Notes under the pieces: model-generated
What the model was told of the DNA's origin: nothing
Database searches by the model: none
The model's input: only the letters and a program-made list of their open reading frames with translations
In this document: positions 41,410-48,980 of the stretch, piece after piece
How positions within the stretch are numbered: position 1 is the stretch's first letter
Layout: every line of letters begins with the position of its first letter
NCBI RefSeq assembly: GCF_017744445.1
Contig: NZ_JAGIBH010000014.1
Span: 1-64,000 of the forward strand
Source of the DNA: Caulobacter sp.
GTDB taxonomy: Bacteria > Pseudomonadota > Alphaproteobacteria > Caulobacterales > Caulobacteraceae
Direction: 5' to 3'
DNA length: 64,000 nt
Translations under genes and position numbers: made by a program

Positions 41410-41757
41410 GAATCTTCGTGTTGTTTGGAGGCGGCGGCTCTAAAGCCCAGATTTACGCAAAAATCAATGCGTCATCGGGCGCATCACCCCTTGCCTATTG
41501 GGGGTGACGCCGAAAGAGCACGCTCCATATAGGAAGGGTTCCCGGCTTTGGTAGGCCTGTTAACCGGTCTCGAATGGGGATCGTTTTGCCCCTCCCTGAA
41601 GCCGAGGGCGAAATCCTTAAGTAATTCCGCTGCTTGGCCTACGAACCGCTCGCCTTGACGCACCGCAGCGAGGTCTATAGGTTCCGCGCCGATCAAGCCG
41701 GCCGGAATTGCGCCTTGTTTTGGCGCGTCCGCGGCGTTTTCGGACCTGCCGCTTCCC
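41410..41757. other. Intergenic region with possible hairpin
   Basis: A 348-base gap between the divergent DUF6481 and atpI genes. It contains an imperfect stem GCATCACCCC / GGGGTGACGC (41481-41510) and, nearer atpI, a good sigma-73-type promoter described separately. I see no convincing reading frame with a ribosome-binding site, no tRNA and no repeat shared with the other gaps. Confidence 0.5.
41655..41680 (+). promoter_or_regulatory. Candidate housekeeping promoter for the atp operon
   Basis: TTGACGC (41655-41661) and CTATA (41675-41679) separated by 13 bases match the Caulobacter housekeeping promoter form TTGACGS - N10-14 - GCTANAWC reasonably well (the first and last bases of the -10 differ). 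Transcription would begin about 70 bases before the atpI start. Confidence 0.5.
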
Positions 41758-42141
41758 ATGCCCAAGGCCGACGAACCGAACGACAAGGCCCTCGCAAGCC
41801 TCGACGCTCGGCTCGACGCATTTGAGGCGAAGAAGGCGGCGGAAAAGCCCGCGAAAGCGGCGACCGAAAAGGCCAACCAGGACGGTTACCGTCTGTTGGC
41901 GGATTTGATCGGGGGCGTGTTGGTGGGTCTCGGCTTTGGCTGGCTGCTCGACCACTACGTCCTGAAATCGGGCCCCTGGGGCATGGTCGGCGGTCTGCTG
42001 ATCGGTCTGGGGCTCGCGATATTCTCCATCGTCCGCAAGGCGATGAAACTAAGCGCGCAGGCGTCGGCGCCGTCCCCCCAAGGGAATGCCGACGGACACA
42101 TGGGAGACGGGTCTACCGTCCCCAAGCAGAAGAGAGACTAG
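41758..42141 (+). CDS. atpI: ATP synthase assembly/ion-channel protein AtpI
   Basis: A 127-residue protein with an N-terminal charged helix (ASLDARLDAFEAKKAAEKP) and two membrane helices (LLADLIGGVLVGLGFGWLLD and GPWGMVGGLLIGLGLAIFSIV, the latter shortened), the AtpI/F0-associated pattern. It is not part of the final enzyme; relatives help assemble the c-ring. It is the first gene of the F0 operon, with the atpB start five bases after its stop. Confidence 0.9.
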   Translation: MPKADEPNDKALASLDARLDAFEAKKAAEKPAKAATEKANQDGYRLLADLIGGVLVGLGFGWLLDHYVLKSGPWGMVGGLLIGLGLAIFSIVRKAMKLSAQASAPSPQGNADGHMGDGSTVPKQKRD

Positions 42142-42146
42142 GGCCG

Positions 42147-42908
42147 ATGGCCGATCCGATGCACCAGTTCCAGATCACGAAGATCGTGGAACTGCCCACC
42201 GTGACCGTTCCCGGCCTCGGCACGATCGACCTGTCGATCACGAACTCGGTCGCCGCGATGATGCTAGCCGCCGTGCTGGTCATGGCCTTCTACACGCTGG
42301 CCGCGCGCCGCGCCGTGATCCCGGGCCGCCTGCAGGCGGTGGGCGAGATGCTCTACGGACTGGTCGATGGGCTCGCGGAGTCGATCATCGGCCACGAAGG
42401 CAAGAAGTTCCTGCCGTTCATCTTCACGCTGTTCGCCTTCGTGCTGTTCATGAACATCCAGGGCATGTTCCTGGTGTTCACCGCCACGTCGCAACTGGCC
42501 GTGACCCTGACGCTGGGCCTGATGGTCATCCTGACCGTGGTCGCCGTCGGCTTCGCCAAGAACGGCATCAAGTTCTTCAAGCTGTTCGCGCCGTCGGGCG
42601 TCCCGCCGGTGCTGTACATCCTGCTGGTGCCGATCGAGATCCTGTCGTTCCTGATCCGTCCGATCACCCTGGGCCTTCGTCTGTTCGGCAACATGCTGGG
42701 CGGCCACGTCGTGCTGAAGATCTTCGCCGGTTTCGTGATCGCCCTGGGCGGTCTCGGCGTCCTGGGCTGGGCCGGTTCGGCCCTGGCCCTGACCTCGGTC
42801 GTCGCCCTGACGGCCCTCGAGTTCATGGTGGCCTTCCTGCAGGCCTTCGTGTTCGCGGTGCTCGCCTGCGTCTACATCAACGACGTCGTGCACCTCGACA
42901 GCCACTGA
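42147..42908 (+). CDS. atpB: ATP synthase F0 subunit a
   Basis: A 253-residue membrane protein with about six helices. The essential arginine is in LGLRLFGNMLGGHVVL, and the C-terminal ALEFMVAFLQAFVFAVL is the second proton half-channel helix. N-terminal DPMHQFQITKIVEL is the alphaproteobacterial form. Together with the c-ring it conducts protons through the inner membrane. The start ATG follows GAGAGACTAGGGCCG; AGGG may serve as the ribosome-binding site. Confidence 0.97.
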   Translation: MADPMHQFQITKIVELPTVTVPGLGTIDLSITNSVAAMMLAAVLVMAFYTLAARRAVIPGRLQAVGEMLYGLVDGLAESIIGHEGKKFLPFIFTLFAFVLFMNIQGMFLVFTATSQLAVTLTLGLMVILTVVAVGFAKNGIKFFKLFAPSGVPPVLYILLVPIEILSFLIRPITLGLRLFGNMLGGHVVLKIFAGFVIALGGLGVLGWAGSALALTSVVALTALEFMVAFLQAFVFAVLACVYINDVVHLDSH

Positions 42909-42957
42909 TCAACCACTAGTCTTTCAACCTACATACCCTTCCTAAGGAGTCTCTATC

Positions 42958-43182
42958 ATGGACGCTGCTGCTGCTAAGTACATCGGCGCTGGTCTGGCCA
43001 TGCTCGGCATGATCGGCGCTGGCGTTGGCCTGGGCGTGATGTTCGGCAACTACTTCCAAGGCGCCCTGCGTAACCCGACCGCCGCCGCTCAAGAGCGCCC
43101 GATGCTGTTCCTGGGCATGGCTCTGACGGAAGCCCTGGGCATCTTCGCCCTGGTCATCGCCTTCCTGATCCTGTTCTCGTAA
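42958..43182 (+). CDS. atpE: ATP synthase F0 subunit c
   Basis: A 74-residue hairpin of two helices. The glycine-rich first helix (GAGLAMLGMIGAGVGLG) packs the ring, and Glu58 in MALTEALGIF is the proton-binding carboxylate. The Shine-Dalgarno AAGGAG nine bases before the ATG is the best in the operon, consistent with many copies of c per enzyme. Two stem-loops follow in the gap before atpF'. Confidence 0.97.
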   Translation: MDAAAAKYIGAGLAMLGMIGAGVGLGVMFGNYFQGALRNPTAAAQERPMLFLGMALTEALGIFALVIAFLILFS

Positions 43183-43192
43183 TCGGATCCGC

Positions 43193-43279
43193 TGGAGCGC
43201 GGCGCTTCACTGGAAGCGACGCGCTCCATGCCTTTGTTTTCTCGCGCTTCCTGGAGCGGGCCGGATGACGGCCCGCTCC
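43193..43279 (+). promoter_or_regulatory. Two hairpins between atpE and the b' gene (partial terminator/stabiliser)
   Basis: Hairpin 1 (43193-43228) pairs TGGAGCGC with GCGCTCCA and an inner CGCTTC with GAAGCG, then a T-rich CTTTGTTTT. Hairpin 2 (43253-43279) pairs GGAGCGGGCC with GGCCCGCTCC. This 127-base gap is the only long space in the operon. A leaky terminator or a 3' stabilising structure for the atpE message would raise c over b subunits. Confidence 0.6.
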
Positions 43280-43309
43280 AAGCGCACTAGCTGAGAGGCG
43301 CCTTCGCCC

Positions 43310-43843
43310 ATGGCGACGGAACATCACGGCACGACCGAGACGACTGAAGCCCCCAAGCACGAAAGCGGCGGCCTTCCGCAGCTGCAGTTCGAGCACTGGG
43401 GTGGTCAGATTGTCTGGCTGCTGATCATTTTCGCCGTCTTGTACGCGGTGCTGTCGAAGGTGCTGCTGCCCCGCGTCAGCGGCGCGATCGACGAGCGCGG
43501 CGGCAAGATCGCCGGCGACATCGCCGACGCCCGTCGCATGAAGGACGAGGCCGAAGCCCAGGCTCGCGCCGCCGCGGCTGAAGTCGCCGAGGCTCGCGCC
43601 AAGGCCCAGAAGACCGCTGCCGACGCCAAGGCCAAGGCCGCCGCCGAGGCCGCCGAACGCCAGGCCAAGGAAGAGGCCGTCCTGGCCGAGAAGCTGGCCG
43701 CGGCCGAAGCTTCGATCCAGGCCGCCCGCGACACGGCCATGAGCCAGGTCCGCGTGGTCGCCGAAGATACGGCCGGCGCGATCGTCGAGAAGCTGACGGG
43801 CAAGGCGGCCACGGCCGCCGAGCTGAAGTCGGCTCTGGCCTAA
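43310..43843 (+). CDS. atpF2: ATP synthase F0 subunit b'
   Basis: A 177-residue stator protein: one membrane helix (GGQIVWLLIIFAVLYAVLSKV, near residues 30-50) with PRVSGAIDERGGKIAGDI after it, then a long Ala/Glu/Lys helix. The N-terminal 30 residues are polar. This is the b' form found in alphaproteobacteria and plastids, partner of the b subunit encoded next. The ATG of the b gene is ten bases after its stop. Confidence 0.93.
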   Translation: MATEHHGTTETTEAPKHESGGLPQLQFEHWGGQIVWLLIIFAVLYAVLSKVLLPRVSGAIDERGGKIAGDIADARRMKDEAEAQARAAAAEVAEARAKAQKTAADAKAKAAAEAAERQAKEEAVLAEKLAAAEASIQAARDTAMSQVRVVAEDTAGAIVEKLTGKAATAAELKSALA

Positions 43844-43853
43844 GGAGCTGAAG

Positions 43854-44363
43854 ATGGAACACGAATCCCTGTTCAGCTTCTCGAACCCGGAATTCTGGGT
43901 TCTGGTTGCTCTGGTGATCTTCTTCGGCCTGCTAGTCGTGCTGAAGGTCCTGCCGGGCGCGCTGTTCGGCGCGCTGGACGGCTATGCCGCCAAGATCAAG
44001 GCCGAGCTCGATGAAGCCCAGCAACTGCGTGAAGAGGCGCAAGCCCTGCTCGCGGACGTGAAGGCCCAGCGCGACGAAGCCGAGCGCCAGGCCACGGGCA
44101 TGCTGGAAGCCGCCAAGGCCGACGCCAAGCGTCTGGCCGAGGAAGCCAAGGAAAAGCTCGAGGAGCAGATCAAGCGCCGCGCCGAGATGGCCGAACGCAA
44201 GATCGCCCAGGCCGAGGCGCAAGCCGCCGCCGACGTGAAGGCCGCCGCGGTGGATCTCGCCGCCCAGGCCGCCGAAGCGGTGCTGACGGCCCGCCTGGCC
44301 GGCGCCAAGAGCGACCCGCTCGCCGACGCCGCGATCAGCCAGCTGGGCTCCAAGCTGCAATAG
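43854..44363 (+). CDS. atpF: ATP synthase F0 subunit b
   Basis: A 169-residue stator protein with an N-terminal membrane helix (EFWVLVALVIFFGLLVVLKV) and a long amphipathic helix rich in Ala, Glu and Lys. It dimerises with b' to hold F1 against rotation. AAGGAG precedes the start. The F1 genes (delta, alpha, gamma, beta, epsilon) are not adjacent, which is the usual alphaproteobacterial arrangement. A strong terminator closes the operon. Confidence 0.95.
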   Translation: MEHESLFSFSNPEFWVLVALVIFFGLLVVLKVLPGALFGALDGYAAKIKAELDEAQQLREEAQALLADVKAQRDEAERQATGMLEAAKADAKRLAEEAKEKLEEQIKRRAEMAERKIAQAEAQAAADVKAAAVDLAAQAAEAVLTARLAGAKSDPLADAAISQLGSKLQ

Positions 44364-44388
44364 CAGCGGGCTTGGCGAACAAGACAGA

Positions 44389-44424
44389 GGGCGCGGATCG
44401 CAAGGTCCGCGCCCTTTTCTTTGC
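44389..44424 (+). terminator. Rho-independent terminator of the atp operon
   Basis: A nine-base stem GGGCGCGGA / TCCGCGCCC with an eight-base loop is followed directly by TTTTCTTT. It lies 26 bases after the atpF stop. Confidence 0.93.
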
Positions 44425-44479
44425 TCGCCCCTCTTCTTTTTGACAGTGCACGCAACCGGACGTGTAGAACGGACGGACG

Positions 44480-45550
44480 ATGACCAAGCTGCTGCCCGGC
44501 GATCCCGCGCCGTCGTTCTTCGCCGTCAGTCGCGGCAATCCCCGCTATGCGTTCGATGTCGCGGCGGGGCGTTATCTGCTGCTGGCCCTGGTGGGCGAGG
44601 GTGACGACGCCTTCGTCGAGACCGTCGAGCGGGTCGTGATCGAACAGGCTGAACGGCTCGACGGCGACGGCCTGGCCTTCTTCGGCCTGCTGCGCGACAC
44701 CGAGCGCTGGAACAGCCGCGAGGACCGCCTGCCCGGCGCCCGCTGGCTGCTGGACGAGGCCGGCGCTGCCTTCACCGCCCTCGGCGCGGCCGACGAGCCC
44801 GGCTGGTCGGGATGGATCCTGGTCGACCCGAACTTCCGCATCCTGGCCGCGCTGTCCGCCGACCAGACCGAGCTTCTGGCCCGCATCCTGCCCGGCCTGC
44901 CGCCGGTGGCGACCCATTCCGGCGTCGAGCTCCACGCCCCCGTGCTGGTGGTGCCCCGCCTGTTCGAGCCCGAGCTGTGCCAGACCCTGATCGCCGCCTA
45001 CGAGGCCGACGGCGGCGCGGCGTCCGGCTTCATGCGGGAAGTGGAGGGCCGGACGGTCGAGATCCGCGACGCCAACCACAAGATCCGCCGCGACCTGATG
45101 CTGCCGGCCGGCGAGCTGCGCGACGCCGTCCGCGCCCGCATCCAGCGCCGCCTGGCCCCGCAGATCGCCAAGGCCTTCCAGTTCGCCGCCACCCGCATGG
45201 AGCGCGACCTGGTCGCCTGCTACGACGCGGCCGACCACGGCTTCTTCCGGGCCCATCGGGACAACACCACCAAGGGCACCGCTCACCGCCGCTTCGCCGT
45301 GACCATCAACCTGAACGCGGAAGACTATGAGGGCGGCGACCTGCGCTTCCCGGAGTTCGGGCCCCGGACCTATCGCGCCCCCACGGGCGGCGCGGTCGTG
45401 TTCTCGTGCTCGCTGCTGCACGAGGCCCTGCCGGTGACCAAGGGCAAGCGCTACGCCTTCCTGCCGTTCCTGTACGACGAGGCCGGCGCCCAGGTGCGCG
45501 AGCAGAACGCCGGATACGTCGGGGCCGGGGGATACCGCTACAAGGCCTAG
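44480..45550 (+). CDS. Redoxin-like / 2OG-Fe(II) oxygenase fusion
   Basis: A 356-residue two-domain protein. Residues 1 to about 150 have a peroxiredoxin-like layout (LLPGDPAPSFFAVSRGNPRY, then RYLLLALVGEG and a WILVDPNFRILAAL strand), but where the peroxidatic Cys should be there is no cysteine. Residues 150-356 form a prolyl-4-hydroxylase-type dioxygenase, with the iron ligands HRDN and LLHEALPV and the 2-oxoglutarate-binding KGKRYAFLPFLYD. It probably hydroxylates a protein or amino acid; the N-terminal half may be only structural. A monocistronic layout follows the atp terminator. Confidence 0.85.
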   Translation: MTKLLPGDPAPSFFAVSRGNPRYAFDVAAGRYLLLALVGEGDDAFVETVERVVIEQAERLDGDGLAFFGLLRDTERWNSREDRLPGARWLLDEAGAAFTALGAADEPGWSGWILVDPNFRILAALSADQTELLARILPGLPPVATHSGVELHAPVLVVPRLFEPELCQTLIAAYEADGGAASGFMREVEGRTVEIRDANHKIRRDLMLPAGELRDAVRARIQRRLAPQIAKAFQFAATRMERDLVACYDAADHGFFRAHRDNTTKGTAHRRFAVTINLNAEDYEGGDLRFPEFGPRTYRAPTGGAVVFSCSLLHEALPVTKGKRYAFLPFLYDEAGAQVREQNAGYVGAGGYRYKA

Positions 45551-45564
45551 GGCCGAAGGCCCGT

Positions 45565-46344
45565 CTATCCCACGGCCTGAATCGAGAAGCTCTGCTCGAC
45601 CAGGGTCGCCTGGCCGAAGATGGTCATGAAGGCGATGTCGGCGGCGTCACGGCCCGTGGCGACCCGCACCAGCCCGTCGATGGGCGCCAGGCCCGTGGCG
45701 TCGATCAGCCGCCAGCGGCCGCCCAGATAGACCTCGGCGATGGCGTGCAGATCCGGCGGTTCCAGCTTCCAGGCATAGGCGCTGACGGCCCTGGCGGGGA
45801 TGTCGCTGGCGCGGCACAGGCCGATGACCAGATGGGTGAAGTCGCGGCACACGCCGGCCCTATCCACCAAGGTGTCGACCGCCGTCGTGGCCGCGTCGCT
45901 GACCCCGGCGCGATAGACCAGGTTCTCGGCGATCCAGGCCAGGATCGCCGCCACCCGGCGTCCGCCCTTCAGGCCGCCGAACCGGTGCTCGACGAACCGC
46001 TCCAGGCGGTCCGAAGGGCTGTAGCGGCTGGGGCGCAGGAACGGCAGGACGGCGCTGGGCAGTTCGCGGATCGCCATGGCCGGCATGTCCGCCAGGTCGT
46101 GGTCGCGCGGCATGACCTCGACCCGCGCGCGGTACAGCGCGTTCACCCGGCCGCTGGCCGTGAACACCGTCCGGCGCTCGAAGGTCACGGGATCGTCGAC
46201 CCGCACGGCGTCGACATTCGGCCAGAAGGTCAGGGCCTCGGAATGGACGATCTGGTCAGGCCCATGCGCGGCCTCGACCAGCAGCAGCACCTCGCACGGG
46301 GTCGCGAAGTCGTAGGTCAGCGAGGCTTCGACGTCGAAACGCAT
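45565..46344 (-). CDS. Transglutaminase-like cysteine protease family protein
   Basis: A 259-residue transglutaminase-core protein. The catalytic cysteine is in RAGVCRDFTHLVIGLC, the histidine in PPDLHAIAEVYL and the aspartate in WRLIDATGLAP. An N-terminal beta domain (SLTYDFATPCEVLLLVEAAHG) precedes it. Cytoplasmic, no signal. These bacterial proteins are usually proteases or amidases rather than crosslinking enzymes. It converges with the oxygenase gene, 14 bases apart. Confidence 0.9.
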   Translation of the reverse strand: MRFDVEASLTYDFATPCEVLLLVEAAHGPDQIVHSEALTFWPNVDAVRVDDPVTFERRTVFTASGRVNALYRARVEVMPRDHDLADMPAMAIRELPSAVLPFLRPSRYSPSDRLERFVEHRFGGLKGGRRVAAILAWIAENLVYRAGVSDAATTAVDTLVDRAGVCRDFTHLVIGLCRASDIPARAVSAYAWKLEPPDLHAIAEVYLGGRWRLIDATGLAPIDGLVRVATGRDAADIAFMTIFGQATLVEQSFSIQAVG

Positions 46345-46405
46345 GGATTGTCCTGGGGCGGTCGCGGTAGCGCGCCCTGCTACAATCCCCTCAGGCTGAA
46401 TGGGT

Positions 46406-46849
46406 TCAGGCGGCCTTGGCCATCTTGCGCGCCACGTACTTTTTCACGCGCTTGCGGGTCTTCTTCAGCAGCCGCCAGCGGGCCCGACGCAGGACCAGCT
46501 TCTCGGTGCGCAGCATCTGCTGCCAGACGACCAGCAGCACCTCGGGCTCGCGGCGCATCAGGCGGCGGATCGGGAAGACCAGCTTGGGGTGGCGCTTCTG
46601 CCAGCGGATGAAGGTCTTGCGGGCCTGGAACGAGTAGCGCAGCACGATCATCAGGCCGATGACCAGCAACGGCAGGCCCACGTGGCCGGGCAGCGGCGTC
46701 AGCACCGCGCCCGCGACGATCACCAGCGTGCCGAAGCCGATGGCGATCCAGCGGAAGGCGCGGGCCGCGGACTCGCGCAGCAGCAAGGCCAACCGCGCGC
46801 GGCGCCGGACCCTGTGCTTGATGTCGATCGTGGAGGCGGTGGCGGTCAC
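46406..46849 (-). CDS. Small PGPGW-like membrane protein, paralogue 2
   Basis: A 147-residue protein with one hydrophobic hairpin (IAIGFGTLVIVAGAVLTPLPG and GLPLLVIGLMIVL) and very basic ends. The motif LPGHVGLP, the RYSFQARKTFIRWQKRHPKL segment and RREPEVLLVVWQQMLR are shared almost word for word with the gene upstream. The start is GTG (VTATASTIDI), which overlaps the upstream stop as GTGA, so the two paralogues are translationally coupled. The PGPGW-type annotation is by general resemblance. Confidence 0.75.
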   Translation of the reverse strand: MTATASTIDIKHRVRRRARLALLLRESAARAFRWIAIGFGTLVIVAGAVLTPLPGHVGLPLLVIGLMIVLRYSFQARKTFIRWQKRHPKLVFPIRRLMRREPEVLLVVWQQMLRTEKLVLRRARWRLLKKTRKRVKKYVARKMAKAA

Positions 46850-47271
46850 CGACCGGCGGCTTGCTTCGCGGCGGCGCGACGCTTGAAGGACTTGCGCCAG
46901 CGGGCGGCCATGCGCCACTTGCGCGGCACGATCAGGCGCTCAACGCGCAGGGCCTGTTGCCAGGCCACCAGCACGACCTCGGGCTCGCGACGCAGCAGGC
47001 GGCGCAGCGGGAAGATCAGCTTGGGGTGGGCGTGCTGGAAGCGGACGAACTGCTTGCGCGCCTTGAACGAGTTGCGCAGCACCAGCATCAGGCCGACCAC
47101 GGTCAGCGGCAGGCCCATGGGACCCGGCAGCGGCGCGATGACGATGCCGCCGATGATCAGCAGCACACCCAGGCTCACCAGGATCACGCGCAGGAATCGC
47201 GCGATGAGCTCGCGGGCGAGATCATCGGCGGTGCGGTGGGCGCGCGGCATGGCGAGGGCGAGAGCAGTCAT
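46846..47271 (-). CDS. Small PGPGW-like membrane protein, paralogue 1
   Basis: About 141 residues, depending on the start: one hydrophobic hairpin (ILVSLGVLLIIGGIVIAPLPG and GLPLTVVGLMLVL) flanked by the same basic motifs as paralogue 2, RNSFKARKQFVRFQHAHPKL and RREPEVVLVAWQQALR. The start MTALALAMPRAH is a guess, since no clear ribosome-binding site is visible; the later MPRAHRTADD is an alternative. It is the first gene of a duplicated pair. Function unknown; the basic tails suggest contact with membrane phospholipid or nucleic acid. Confidence 0.72.
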   Translation of the reverse strand: MTALALAMPRAHRTADDLARELIARFLRVILVSLGVLLIIGGIVIAPLPGPMGLPLTVVGLMLVLRNSFKARKQFVRFQHAHPKLIFPLRRLLRREPEVVLVAWQQALRVERLIVPRKWRMAARWRKSFKRRAAAKQAAGR

Positions 47272-47356
47272 TGGGAGGACGAAACGGGCCTGCGCCCCGC
47301 TTGCTCCCTGGAAAAGCCAGAGCGCCCCGACACGCACCCCCGATATGTGGACCGAT

Positions 47357-47379
47357 GAGGGCGCCGTAAAGGCGCCCTC
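47357..47379. terminator. GC hairpin downstream of gcvPB
   Basis: GAGGGCGCC-GTAAA-GGCGCCCTC, nine-base perfect arms, 27 bases beyond the gcvPB stop in the direction of its transcription. No T-run. It may end the gcv transcript or protect its 3' end. Confidence 0.5.
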
Positions 47380-47405
47380 TGGTCGCAAGGGGGGTATGGA
47401 ATTTG

Positions 47406-48980
47406 CTATTCAGCCGCCAGTGGCGCCGCTGCAACAGGTTTCCACCTCAACCGAGGCTTGCGGGCCGCCTGGGTCTCGTCGAGGCGACGCAGCGGGGCAT
47501 GGAACGGCGCGCCCTTGAAGCGCTCCGTATCCCCCGCCTTGGCCGCCCCGGCCAGCAGTCGGAGGGCTTCGATGAAGCGATCCAGCTCCTGCTTGCTCTC
47601 GGTCTCGGTCGGCTCGATCAGCATCGCGCCGTGGACGACCAGCGGGAAGTACATGGTCATCGGGTGGAAGCCCTCGTCGATCATCGCCTTGGCGAAGTCG
47701 AGCGTGGTCACGCCGGTGCCTTCCAGCCAGCTGTCGTCGAACAGGGCTTCATGCATGCACGGACCTTCGGGGAAGGCCGGGCTCATCACGTCCTTCAGCT
47801 GGGCCTTGATGTAGTTGGCGTTGAGGACGGCGTCCTCGGCCACCTGACGCAGGCCGTCGGCCCCGTGGCTCAGCATGTAGGCATAGGCGCGCACATACAT
47901 GCCCATCTGGCCGTGGAAGGCGCTCATGCGGCCGAAGGCGGTCTTGGCGCCCTCTTCACCGGCGTGCTCGACCATCGAGAAGCCGTCGTCGCCGTGGACC
48001 AGCCAGGGCGTCGGCGCGAAGGCCGCCAGAGCCTCCGAAAGCACCACCGGACCCGCGCCCGGACCGCCGCCGCCATGGGGCGTCGAGAAGGTCTTGTGCA
48101 GGTTGATGTGCATGGCGTCGACGCCCAGGTCTCCCGGACGCACCCGGCCGACGATGGCGTTGAAGTTGGCGCCGTCGCAGTAGAAGTACGCGCCCGCCGC
48201 GTGGGTCAGGCGAGCGATCTCGACGACGTCGCGCTCGAACAGGCCGCAGGTGTTGGGGTTGGTGACCATGATGGCGGCCACGTGGTCGCCCAGCTTGGAC
48301 TCCAGGTCCGCCAGGTCGACACGGCCGTCAGCGGTCTGGGCGATCTCGACGACGGTGTAGCCGACGAAGGCCGCCGTGGCCGGGTTGGTGCCGTGGGCGC
48401 TGGTCGGCGCCAGCACGGTCTTGCGATGGCCATTGCCGGCCGCCTCGTGGGCGGCGCGGATGGCCAGCAGGCCGCACAGCTCGCCGTGGGCGCCAGCCTT
48501 GGGCGACAGGGCGACGGCGGGCATGCCGGTCAGGGTCTTCAGCCAGTGGGCCAGGCGGTCCATCAGCTGCAGGGCGCCCTGCACCGTCGACTGCGGCTGC
48601 AGCGGGTGGATGTCCGAGAAGCCCGGCAGGCGCGCCATCTTCTCGTTCAGGCGCGGGTTGTGCTTCATCGTGCACGAGCCCAGCGGATACAGCGCCAGGT
48701 CGATGGCATGGTTCTTCTGGGACAGGCGCACATAGTGGCGGACGGCTTCCGGCTCCGAGAGGCCCGGCAGGCCGATCGGCTCGGCGCGCAGCAGGCCGGC
48801 CAGGTCGCTCGAGGGCGCGGCGGCTTCCGGCAGGTCGACGCCGGTCTTGTTCCAGCCGTCCAGTTCGAAGATCAGGGCTTCGTTCTGCAGCAGGCCGCGG
48901 TTGCCGGTCAGGGTCTCATGACCACCGGCGTCATTGGCGGTCTCGGGGCGCGTGGGACGGCCGACGTTGTTCATGCTCAT
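47406..48980 (-). CDS. gcvPB: Glycine dehydrogenase (decarboxylating) subunit 2
   Basis: A 524-residue PLP enzyme, the C-terminal half of P-protein in the split form. The cofactor lysine is in NLHKTFSTPHGGGGPG, and the ALYPLGSCTMKHNPR and APTSAHGTNPA segments are typical. With gcvPA it decarboxylates glycine and passes the aminomethyl group to GcvH. Its ATG overlaps the gcvPA stop by four bases (ATGA), as expected for subunits needed in equal amounts. It is the last gene of the operon. Confidence 0.96.
   Translation of the reverse strand: MSMNNVGRPTRPETANDAGGHETLTGNRGLLQNEALIFELDGWNKTGVDLPEAAAPSSDLAGLLRAEPIGLPGLSEPEAVRHYVRLSQKNHAIDLALYPLGSCTMKHNPRLNEKMARLPGFSDIHPLQPQSTVQGALQLMDRLAHWLKTLTGMPAVALSPKAGAHGELCGLLAIRAAHEAAGNGHRKTVLAPTSAHGTNPATAAFVGYTVVEIAQTADGRVDLADLESKLGDHVAAIMVTNPNTCGLFERDVVEIARLTHAAGAYFYCDGANFNAIVGRVRPGDLGVDAMHINLHKTFSTPHGGGGPGAGPVVLSEALAAFAPTPWLVHGDDGFSMVEHAGEEGAKTAFGRMSAFHGQMGMYVRAYAYMLSHGADGLRQVAEDAVLNANYIKAQLKDVMSPAFPEGPCMHEALFDDSWLEGTGVTTLDFAKAMIDEGFHPMTMYFPLVVHGAMLIEPTETESKQELDRFIEALRLLAGAAKAGDTERFKGAPFHAPLRRLDETQAARKPRLRWKPVAAAPLAAE

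Noticed and set aside
41481..41510. Possible small RNA before atpI
   Set aside because: There is a stem but no promoter or terminator arrangement that delimits an independent RNA.
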